Below, one piece after another: positions 48,473-55,421 of a stretch of DNA of 64,000 nucleotides. Position 1 is the stretch's first letter. Every line of letters starts with the position of its first letter. This DNA is from Actinoallomurus oryzae. Lineage in GTDB: Bacteria > Actinomycetota > Actinomycetes > Streptosporangiales > Streptosporangiaceae. A program made the position numbers and the translations under genes. The DNA lies in contig NZ_BAABHF010000046.1 of the NCBI RefSeq assembly GCF_039541955.1, positions 372,001 through 436,000 on the forward strand. Reading direction: 5' to 3'. The notes beneath the pieces are model-generated. The model was not told the DNA's origin. It made no database searches and was given only the letters and a program-made list of their open reading frames with translations.

Positions 48473-49332
48473 CCACGCTGGGGGCGGCGGGCGTCCAGCT
48501 CGCCGCCACCCCGCTCGACCCGGCCGCCAACGCGGCGGCCGGAGCCGCGGCCATCGCCTCCGCGGCCCGTGCGGGGGCCGGGCTCGTGGTCCTGCCCGAG
48601 CTGCTGAGCACCGGATACGTGCTCGACCGTACGGCGCTGGCGGATCTGGCGGAGAGCGTCGCGGCGCCGGGGGCCTGCCTGCGGGCCTGGTCGGCCGAGG
48701 CCGCCCGGCACGGCGTGACCGTCGTCGCGGGGTTCGCCGAACGCGACGGCGACCGGCTCTTCAACTCCGCCGCCGTGATCGACCGGTCCGGCGCGATCGC
48801 GGGCGTCTACCGCAAGCTGCACCTCTTCGGGGCCGAGCGTGACGTGTTCGCCCCCGGCGACCGCGGCCTTCCGGTGTTCGCCGTGGACGGGCTGCGGGTC
48901 GGCGTCCTGATCTGCTACGACCTGCGCTTCCCCGAGGCGATGCGGATCCTCGCCGTACGCGGCGCCGAACTGGTGGCCGTCCCGACCGCGTGGGTCCGCG
49001 GCTTCGACCACGCACGCCACGGCGCCCGGGTGCCGCAGGTGGACGGCGTCCTCGTCCAGGCCAACCTCAACCAGGTCGCCGTGGTGTGCGCCGACCAGTG
49101 GGGAGAGCAGGCACCGCACACGTTCCTCGGCCGCTCGCTCGTCGCGGACCCGTACGGGCTCGCGGTGGCCGGCCCGCTGGGCGCCGAGGGCGACGGCCTG
49201 GCCTTCGCCCGGATCGACCTGGAGGAGCCGGCCCGGGCACGCGACCGCGCGGTCGGCAACCCGGTACGCGACCGGCGCACCGACGTCTACGCCCACGACC
49301 TCGGCTATGTCCCGAACGGAGGAGAGACATGA
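48469..49332 (+). CDS. Nitrilase-superfamily amidase
   Basis: A 287-residue carbon-nitrogen hydrolase. The catalytic triad is Glu44 (VVLPELLSTGY), Lys116 (YRKLHLFG) and Cys149 (LICYDLRFPE). The sequence looks like amidases/carbamoylases (FAPGDRGLPVF, NSAAVIDRSG) rather than true nitrilases. GTG 48469 overlaps the previous stop. It probably releases ammonia from an amide or carbamoyl product of the pathway. Having two different C-N hydrolases in a row strengthens the case for an N-heterocycle. Confidence 0.9.
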   Translation: MTTLGAAGVQLAATPLDPAANAAAGAAAIASAARAGAGLVVLPELLSTGYVLDRTALADLAESVAAPGACLRAWSAEAARHGVTVVAGFAERDGDRLFNSAAVIDRSGAIAGVYRKLHLFGAERDVFAPGDRGLPVFAVDGLRVGVLICYDLRFPEAMRILAVRGAELVAVPTAWVRGFDHARHGARVPQVDGVLVQANLNQVAVVCADQWGEQAPHTFLGRSLVADPYGLAVAGPLGAEGDGLAFARIDLEEPARARDRAVGNPVRDRRTDVYAHDLGYVPNGGET

Positions 49333-50246
49333 GCGAATGCAGGATCACCCACATCCGTTACGTCGGGCTGGGCGTGCGGGCCTTCGACCGGCAGGCCGGT
49401 TTCTACCAGGACCTGTGGGGCCTGGTGCAGGAGGACGCCGAGAGCGGGGTCTCCTACCTCGCGGCGCCCGGCTCGACCGACCCGTACGCCCTGCGCCTGC
49501 GCAGGGCGGACGACGACCGCGTCGACGTCGTCTCGTTCGCCGTGCCGGCCGCCCGCGACGTGGACTGGTACGCCGAGCGCCTGATCGCCCGGGGCGTCCC
49601 GATCGTCTCGGGGCCCGCGCTCCTCGGCACGGCGGGAGGCGGCTACGGCCTGCGGTTCCACGACCCCGACGGGCGCACGCTGGAGATCGGGGCCGGGGTC
49701 GCCGAGCGTACGGCCCGCGAGGTGGCCGAGCGCGAGCACGTGCCCACCGGCCTGTCGCACGTCGTGCTCAACAGCCCCGACCTGCCCGCGATCACCCGCT
49801 GGTACGCCGACACGCTCGGGTTCGCCGTGACGGACTACCTGGAGGACGTCATGGTCTTCCTCAAGAGCGCGACGGACTTCCACCACTGCCTCGCGTTCGC
49901 CTACGGTCCGCACGTCTCGCTCAACCACGTCGCGTACGAGACCCGCGGCCTGGACGAGTACCTGCGCGCGACCGGGTCGATGATGCGCGCCGGCGGCGAC
50001 CTGGTCTGGGGCCCCGGGCGGCACGGGCCCGGCGACAACACCTTCGCCTACTTCTGCGACGAGAGCGGCTTCGTCGCCGAGTACACGACCGCGCTGCAGC
50101 GGATCACCGACTTCGAGGCGTGGGTGCCCCGGGTCTGGAAGCGCGTCCCCGAGGAGTCCGACCAGTGGGGCACCGCCTGCGTGCGGCGTCCCGAGCCGTT
50201 CGTCGGCCGGCCGGACCCCGGTCTGTGGACGCCACCGCCCTTCTGA
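49329..50246 (+). CDS. Type I extradiol ring-cleavage dioxygenase (VOC fold)
   Basis: A 305-residue two-module VOC protein. Module two holds the iron ligands His144 (LSHVVLNSPD), His200 (LNHVAYE) and Glu251 (FVAEYTT), the facial triad of extradiol dioxygenases; module one (8-125) is non-catalytic. The enzyme splits a catechol-type ring next to the hydroxyls. ATG 49329 overlaps the amidase stop (ATGA). Its place after Rieske oxygenase and SDR genes fits the order of a meta-cleavage route. Confidence 0.9.
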   Translation: MSECRITHIRYVGLGVRAFDRQAGFYQDLWGLVQEDAESGVSYLAAPGSTDPYALRLRRADDDRVDVVSFAVPAARDVDWYAERLIARGVPIVSGPALLGTAGGGYGLRFHDPDGRTLEIGAGVAERTAREVAEREHVPTGLSHVVLNSPDLPAITRWYADTLGFAVTDYLEDVMVFLKSATDFHHCLAFAYGPHVSLNHVAYETRGLDEYLRATGSMMRAGGDLVWGPGRHGPGDNTFAYFCDESGFVAEYTTALQRITDFEAWVPRVWKRVPEESDQWGTACVRRPEPFVGRPDPGLWTPPPF

Positions 50247-50277
50247 CCACCCGCGACACGACCAAGGGGGACTGACC

Positions 50278-51714
50278 GTGAAGCTGTTCACCGGCTCCTA
50301 CATCGGCGGACGCCGGCGCCCGTCGGGCGACGGGTCCACCGTCCGGGTGGACGATCCCGCGACCGGCGAGACCATCGCGGAGATCGCCTCCGCCACCGCC
50401 GACGACTGCCTCGAAGCGGTCGAGGCCGCCGCCGGGGCGCTGCCGGGCTGGCGCGCCACACCGCCCCGGGCCCGCGCCGAGGTGCTGCGCGGCGCGTTCG
50501 AACTGATGGTCCGCGAACGCGACCAGATCGCCGAACTGATCGTCCGCGAGAACGGCAAGGTGTGGGCGGACGCGCTGTCCGAGGCGGACTACGCGGCCGA
50601 GTTCTTCCGCTGGTTCTCCGAGGAGGCCGTACGCGTCGGCGGCGACTTCCGCACCGCGCCGAACGGCGACAAGCGCATCCTGGTCACGCACCAGGCCATG
50701 GGCGTGAGCGTGCTGATCACCCCGTGGAACTTCCCGGCCGCGATGGCCACCCGCAAGATCGGCCCGGCCCTCGCCGCGGGGTGCACGGTCGTGCTCAAGC
50801 CGGCCGCCGAGACGCCCCTTACCGCGCTCTACCTCGCCGACCTGCTCGAACGCGCGGGAGTCCCGCCCGGCGTCGTGAACGTCGTGGTGCCGGACCCGCC
50901 CGCCGCCGCCGTACGGGCCATGCTGCGCCACCCGGCGGTGCGCAAGCTCTCCTTCACCGGCTCCACCGAGGTCGGCCGGGTGCTCCTGCGCGAGGCGGCG
51001 GACCAGGTGCTGAGCTGCTCGATGGAGCTCGGCGGCAACGCGCCGTTCATCGTCTTCGAGGACGCCGACGTCGAGGCCGCGGTCGCGGGCGCGATGGTCG
51101 CCAAGATGCGCAACGGGGGCGCCGCCTGCACCGCCGCCAACCGGTTCTACGTCGCCGAGGCGGTGCACGAGGAGTTCGTGAGCGCGTTCGCCGCCGCGAT
51201 GGACGCCCTCACGCTCGGGCCCGGCACCGACCCGGGCAACACGCTCGGCTCCCTGGTGTCGGTCGCCGAACGCGACAAGGTCGCCGCGCGGGTCGTCCGC
51301 GCCGTCGAGCAGGGCGCCACGGTCCGCGTCGGCGGCACCGTCCCGCCCGGGCCCGGCGCCTTCTACCCCGCCACCGTGCTGTCGGGCGTACGGCACGGCG
51401 ACGACGTCGCGGCGTCGGAGATCTTCGGCCCGGTCGCTCCCGTCATCGCCTTCGGCCCGCAGGACGACCCCGTCGCGTGGGCCAACGACACCGAGCTCGG
51501 GCTCATCTCCTACGTCTACACCGGGGACCTCGCGCGGGGCATCGCCGTGGCCGAACGCCTGGAGTCGGGCATGGTCGCGCTCAACCGCGGCGTGGCCTCC
51601 GACCCGGCCGCGCCCTTCGGGGGAGCCAAGCAGAGCGGCCTGGGACGCGAGGGCGCCGCCGAGGGCATTCGGGAGTTCCTGGAGGAGAAGTACATCGCCC
51701 TGGACCTGGCATGA
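50278..51714 (+). CDS. Aldehyde dehydrogenase (succinate-semialdehyde dehydrogenase-like)
   Basis: A 478-residue NAD(P)-dependent aldehyde dehydrogenase. VLITPWNFPAAMATRKIGPA (about 145-164) binds the cofactor, KPAAETPLTALYLADLLE follows, SFTGSTEVGR and the general base Glu in SMELGGNAPFIVF are present, and the catalytic Cys is in RNGGAACTAANRFY. The motif order is that of GabD-type enzymes. It would oxidise an aldehyde from ring cleavage or aldolysis to an acid, ready for CoA transfer. GTG 50278 follows AAGGGGGAC. Confidence 0.92.
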   Translation: MKLFTGSYIGGRRRPSGDGSTVRVDDPATGETIAEIASATADDCLEAVEAAAGALPGWRATPPRARAEVLRGAFELMVRERDQIAELIVRENGKVWADALSEADYAAEFFRWFSEEAVRVGGDFRTAPNGDKRILVTHQAMGVSVLITPWNFPAAMATRKIGPALAAGCTVVLKPAAETPLTALYLADLLERAGVPPGVVNVVVPDPPAAAVRAMLRHPAVRKLSFTGSTEVGRVLLREAADQVLSCSMELGGNAPFIVFEDADVEAAVAGAMVAKMRNGGAACTAANRFYVAEAVHEEFVSAFAAAMDALTLGPGTDPGNTLGSLVSVAERDKVAARVVRAVEQGATVRVGGTVPPGPGAFYPATVLSGVRHGDDVAASEIFGPVAPVIAFGPQDDPVAWANDTELGLISYVYTGDLARGIAVAERLESGMVALNRGVASDPAAPFGGAKQSGLGREGAAEGIREFLEEKYIALDLA

Positions 51715-51911
51715 AAGGCACGACAATGAAGATCACCGTGGATCCGGCCCGCTGCCAGGGCTACGCCAACTGCGTCGCCGCGGCACCGGACGCCTTCGAC
51801 ATCGACGACGTCACCGGCAAGGCCGTGCTTCTCCGTACGGAGGGCGACCCCGGCGAGATCCGCGAGGCGGCGCGTTCCTGCCCGGTCGCCGCGATCAGCG
51901 TGGAGGGCTGA
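51711..51911 (+). CDS. Small ferredoxin (single 3Fe-4S/4Fe-4S cluster)
   Basis: A 66-residue ferredoxin: CQGYANC and later SCPVAAI. The three Cys (CxxxxxC ... CP) are those of single-cluster ferredoxins of P450 and Rieske systems. ATG 51711 overlaps the aldehyde dehydrogenase stop; a second ATG at 51726 is also possible. It should carry electrons from the reductase at 51915 to the Rieske oxygenase. Using a 3Fe/4Fe ferredoxin rather than a Rieske ferredoxin is the actinobacterial (type IV-like) variant. Confidence 0.92.
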   Translation: MKGTTMKITVDPARCQGYANCVAAAPDAFDIDDVTGKAVLLRTEGDPGEIREAARSCPVAAISVEG

Positions 51912-51914
51912 TCC

Positions 51915-53093
51915 GTGCCGGGCGTGATCATCGTGGGCGCCTCGGTGGCCGGGGTGAGCGTGGCCGAGAGCCTGCGCGAGCACGGCTACTCCGGCCCGAT
52001 CCGGCTGTTCGGCGCCGAGAGCCGGCTGCCCTACGACCGGCCGCCGCTGTCCAAGGCGCTGCTCCGGGCGGACGCGCCGGACGATCCACCGCCGCTGCGC
52101 CCGCGATCGTGGTACGACGAGGCCGGCGTTGAGCTGTCTCTGGGCCGCCGCGCCACCGGCCTCGTCACCGGCCCGCACGGCGTGGTGCTCGACGAGGACG
52201 ACCTCGCCACCGGGGACCACCTGGTGATCGCCACCGGGGCGCGGGCCCGGCGCCTGCCGGGCGTCGACGGTCCCCGCGTCCACTACCTGCGCGACCACGA
52301 CGACGCCGGCCGGCTCCGGACGGCGCTGGCCGACCCCGGCAGGCTGGTGGTGCTCGGCGCCGGCTTCATCGGGCTGGAGGTGGCCGCCGCGGCGGTCGAC
52401 CGCGGCTGGAACGTCACCGTGCTGGAGCGCGAGCCGGGCCCGCTGACACGCGTGCTCGGCCCGCGGGCCGGCGCGCTGTGCGTCCGGCCTCACCTGGCGC
52501 GCGGCACCGACCTGCGGTTCGGCGCGGCCGTGGCCGAGACGTGCCCGGAGGGGGTCCGGCTGGAGGACGGCTCGGTGGTCCCGGCGGACCTCGTGGTCGT
52601 CGGCGCCGGAGCCGTGCCGAACGCCGGCTGGCTCTCCGGCAGCGGCGTCGAGGTGAGCGACGGAGTGGTCTGCGACGCCCACGGCCGTACGTCCGTGCCC
52701 GGCGTCTGGGCGGTCGGCGACGTCGCCCGCTGGCGCAACGAGCTGACCGGCCGGCACCAGCGCGTCGAGCAGTGGACCAGCGCGCGCGACCAGGCGGCCC
52801 TGGTCGCCCGGGCCATCGCGACCGGCGACAGCCGGGGCTGGGCCACCCCGCCCTACTTCTGGTCCGACCTGTTCGAGCACAAGGTCCAGTTCTGCGGGCA
52901 CGCCGCGCCGGACTCCACCGTGTGGACGGCCCAGAACGGGAACCGCGCGCTGGCGCTGTTCGGCCGCGCCGAGCGGCTGGAGGCCGTGCTCACCGTCGAC
53001 GCTCCGCGCCTGCTGGGCCTCGGCCGCCGCCGGCTGGCCGAGCGCGGCGGCTGGGACGAGGCCGTCGCGTGGGCGAAGGAGGCGATGGCGTGA
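51915..53093 (+). CDS. Ferredoxin reductase (FAD, NAD(P)H)
   Basis: A 392-residue FAD-dependent pyridine nucleotide reductase: FAD site GVIIVGASVAGVSVAESLRE (3-22), RPPLSKALL, NAD site LVVLGAGFIGLEVAAAAVDR and VWAVGDVARWRN near 265, with the C-terminal reductase domain. It is the BphA4/PuxA type and completes the three-component Rieske system. It starts three bases after the ferredoxin stop and overlaps the CoA transferase A start (GTGA). Confidence 0.93.
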   Translation: MPGVIIVGASVAGVSVAESLREHGYSGPIRLFGAESRLPYDRPPLSKALLRADAPDDPPPLRPRSWYDEAGVELSLGRRATGLVTGPHGVVLDEDDLATGDHLVIATGARARRLPGVDGPRVHYLRDHDDAGRLRTALADPGRLVVLGAGFIGLEVAAAAVDRGWNVTVLEREPGPLTRVLGPRAGALCVRPHLARGTDLRFGAAVAETCPEGVRLEDGSVVPADLVVVGAGAVPNAGWLSGSGVEVSDGVVCDAHGRTSVPGVWAVGDVARWRNELTGRHQRVEQWTSARDQAALVARAIATGDSRGWATPPYFWSDLFEHKVQFCGHAAPDSTVWTAQNGNRALALFGRAERLEAVLTVDAPRLLGLGRRRLAERGGWDEAVAWAKEAMA

Positions 53094-53842
53094 GCGTCGT
53101 AACCGTCCGCACGGCCGAGGAGAGCGTCGCGGACATCGCCGACGGCGCCTCACTCGCCGTCGGTGGCTTCGGCCTGTGCGGTGTTCCCGGCGTGCTCTTG
53201 GAGGCGCTGCTGGCGCACGGGGCGAGCGGCCTGTCCGTGGTGTCCAACAACTGCGGCGTGGACGGCGCGGGCCTCGGGCCGCTGCTCGCCGCCGGCCGGA
53301 TCTCCCGCGCGATCAGCTCGTACGTGGGGGAGAACAAGGAGTTCGAGCGGCAGTACCTCGGCGGCGAGATCGAGCTCGAACTGACCCCGCAGGGGACGCT
53401 CGCCGAACGGCTGCGGGCCGGCGGCACCGGCATCCCGGCCTTCTACACCCCGGCGGGCGTCGGCACGCAGGTCGCCGACGGCGGGCTGCCCTGGCGGTAC
53501 GACGCGGCGGGCGACGTCCAGGTGGCCTCGCCCGCCAAGGAGACGCGCGTCTTCGACGGCCGGAGTTACGTTCTGGAAGAGGCGATCACCTGCGACTACG
53601 CGCTGGTGCACGCCGCGGTCGCCGACCGCCACGGCAACCTGCGGTTCGCCGCGACGGCGCGCAACTTCAACCCGCTGTGCGCGATGGCGGGGCGGGTCAC
53701 CGTCGTCGAGGCCGAACACGTCGTCGACGCCCTCGACCCGGCCGACGTCCACCTGCCCGGCGTCTTCGTCGACCGCGTCGTCCCGCTGTCCCCGGCCCAG
53801 GCGGCCGACAAGCGAATCGAGAAGCGGACGGTGCGCCGATGA
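53090..53842 (+). CDS. CoA transferase subunit A (ScoA/PcaI-type)
   Basis: A 250-residue alpha subunit of a 3-oxoacid CoA transferase: GASLAVGGFGLCGVPGVLLE (about 18-37), VSNNCGVDGAGLGPLL, SYVGENKEFERQYLGGEIEL and FYTPAGVGTQVADG. It binds CoA, and subunit B supplies the catalytic Glu. The partner follows with a four-base overlap. Together they activate a 3-oxo acid such as 3-oxoadipate with succinyl-CoA. GTG 53090 overlaps the reductase stop. Confidence 0.93.
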   Translation: MSVVTVRTAEESVADIADGASLAVGGFGLCGVPGVLLEALLAHGASGLSVVSNNCGVDGAGLGPLLAAGRISRAISSYVGENKEFERQYLGGEIELELTPQGTLAERLRAGGTGIPAFYTPAGVGTQVADGGLPWRYDAAGDVQVASPAKETRVFDGRSYVLEEAITCDYALVHAAVADRHGNLRFAATARNFNPLCAMAGRVTVVEAEHVVDALDPADVHLPGVFVDRVVPLSPAQAADKRIEKRTVRR

Positions 53843-54525
53843 CCGGGTGGACCAGGGACCAGATGGCGGCGCGCGCCGCCGCCGAGCTGCGCGACGGCGA
53901 CTACGTCAACCTCGGCATCGGGCTGCCCACCCGGGTGCCCGACCACCTCCCGCCCGGCGTCCGGGTCACGCTCCAGTCGGAGAACGGCCTGCTCGGCCTC
54001 GGGCCGTACCCGGCCGAGGACGAGGTCGACCCGGACCTGATCAACGCGGGCAAGGAGACGGTCACGGTCGTGCCGGGCGCGTCGTTCTTCGACTCGGCGC
54101 TGTCCTTCGGGATGATCCGCGGCGGCCACATCGACGTGGCCGTCCTCGGCGGCATGCAGGTATCGGCCCGCGGCGACCTGGCCAACTGGATGATCCCCGG
54201 TGCGATGGTCAAGGGCATGGGCGGCGCCATGGACCTGGTGCACGGCGCCCGCCGGGTCATCGTCGTGATGGAACACCGCGCCCGGTCGGGCGCCCCCAAG
54301 ATCGTGGAGACCTGCACGCTCCCGCTCACCGGCGCGGCCTGCGTCGACCGGATCATCACCGACCTCGGCGTCATCGACGTGACTCCCGGCGGGCTCACTC
54401 TCGCCGAGTGCGCCCCCGGCGTCACGCCGGCGGCCGTCCGGGCCGCGACCGGCGCGGAGCTTCGGGTTCCGTCACCTCACGGCCCGGGGGCCGCGCGTTC
54501 CGTGGGGCGGGAAGGCGCGGCCTGA
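53839..54525 (+). CDS. CoA transferase subunit B (ScoB/PcaJ-type)
   Basis: A 228-residue beta subunit. The catalytic Glu48 is in LQSENGLLG; VNLGIGLPTRVPDHLP, GGHIDVAVLGGMQVSARGDL and NWMIPGAMVKGMGGAMDLV are standard. ATG 53839 overlaps subunit A (ATGA). This is the last gene of the operon beginning at 43554, eight bases before the convergent DUF3291 gene, which leaves little room for a terminator. Confidence 0.93.
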   Translation: MTGWTRDQMAARAAAELRDGDYVNLGIGLPTRVPDHLPPGVRVTLQSENGLLGLGPYPAEDEVDPDLINAGKETVTVVPGASFFDSALSFGMIRGGHIDVAVLGGMQVSARGDLANWMIPGAMVKGMGGAMDLVHGARRVIVVMEHRARSGAPKIVETCTLPLTGAACVDRIITDLGVIDVTPGGLTLAECAPGVTPAAVRAATGAELRVPSPHGPGAARSVGREGAA

Positions 54526-54533
54526 GCGCGCGG

Positions 54534-54965
54534 TCACCGTGCTCGGACCCGCTCGGGGGAGTCGGCGGCGTCGGCCCGTTCCTGGTCGGCGAGACGGCGG
54601 TGGGCCTCCTCCCAGGTGATCGGCAGTTGTCCCGCGGGGACCTCCCAGAAGGTGAAGACCGAGCCGCGCATGGTGGAGCGCAGCGCGGTCATGATGCCGC
54701 GGTGCGGTTCCGCGCGGGCGTAGGCGTAGAGCGCGTCGCGGTCGGCCCACGCGGACAGGGTGTAGAAGGTGCGTTTCCACGGCTGGGCGATGAGGGAGGC
54801 GCCCAGGGCGCCCGGCGCCGACCGCACCTGGCGCCAGGCGGACAGCGACTTCAGGAAGAACCGCGGGACGTCTCGGTAGGAACGGACCTCGAACCGCGAG
54901 GCCATGACGTACGCCTGCGTGTCCGGCGAGGGCGGGTTCGGAACCACCCAGGGAAGTGTCGGCAC
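54534..54965 (-). CDS. DUF3291-like protein
   Basis: A 143-residue protein of the DUF3291/spheroidene-monooxygenase-like ferredoxin fold: VMASRFEVRSYRDVPRFFLK, WKRTFYTLSAWADRDALYAY, HRGIMTALRSTMRGSVFTFW. Function unknown; relatives bind or transform small molecules and some bind heme. GTG 54965 follows GAGGAGG. A long dyad lies just upstream (54987-55019), so the gene should be repressed or induced by an unlinked regulator. Confidence 0.7.
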   Translation of the reverse strand: MPTLPWVVPNPPSPDTQAYVMASRFEVRSYRDVPRFFLKSLSAWRQVRSAPGALGASLIAQPWKRTFYTLSAWADRDALYAYARAEPHRGIMTALRSTMRGSVFTFWEVPAGQLPITWEEAHRRLADQERADAADSPERVRAR

Positions 54966-54986
54966 CAGGTCCTCCTCTTATTGGGG

Positions 54987-55019
54987 AGTGCCACTATCTA
55001 ATAGTTGGATAGTAGCACT
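54987..55019. promoter_or_regulatory. 33-bp dyad upstream of the DUF3291 gene
   Basis: AGTGCCACTATC (54987-54998) and GATAGTAGCACT (55008-55019) are inverted repeats matching in 11 of 12 positions, with a 9-bp centre that itself contains CTATCTAATAG. This is much longer than a chance palindrome. No regulator gene is beside it; the 99 bp to the right (55020-55118) contain no gene I can support. Confidence 0.6.
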
Positions 55020-55118
55020 CACCAACGTTGCGGGTTCACCCGCCGGACGACCCGACGCGCATCGCCTTGGTCGGTTCGACCAGCTGGCGCTCTGCGAGGA
55101 TCCGCCGGAGGCGTGAGG

Positions 55119-55421
55119 TCACAGCTCGCCGCGGTACCAGGCCTCGGCCTCGGCCCTCAGCGCGTTCTCGTCCGGCTTCGGCGGTCGCGCCTGCTCGATC
55201 CAGCGGAGCAGATCCGTCGCGAGCCGGGCGGCGTCCTCCGGACGTACGCGCTCATGGGCGGTGAAGTACCGGGTGAGGGGATCGTCCGCGTCGCAGTGAG
55301 CGCACAGGAGGACTTCGCCGATCCCCCGGACCCGGCCTCCGGACGCGTTCGTCCAGGTGTGGGGGAGGCGCAGGACCGCGAGAACCTCGCCGCGGCGGCA
55401 GCGAGGACACACGCCGATCAT
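55119..55421 (-). CDS. DUF6300-like zinc-ribbon protein
   Basis: A 100-residue protein with two CxxC pairs: CPRCRRGEVL (Cys5, Cys8) and LLCAHCDADDP (Cys40, Cys43), a treble-clef or zinc-ribbon spacing, followed by a helical C-terminus (RLATDLLRWIEQARPP). It looks like the DUF6300 family. Its ATG at 55421 overlaps the dnaE stop by four bases (ATGA), so it is made with the replicative polymerase. Whether that coupling is functional is unknown. Confidence 0.7.
   Translation of the reverse strand: MIGVCPRCRRGEVLAVLRLPHTWTNASGGRVRGIGEVLLCAHCDADDPLTRYFTAHERVRPEDAARLATDLLRWIEQARPPKPDENALRAEAEAWYRGEL

Noticed and set aside
54904..55116. A 70-codon plus-strand gene
   Set aside because: It starts inside the DUF3291 gene in antisense, has no ribosome binding site, and runs across the dyad; no family resemblance.
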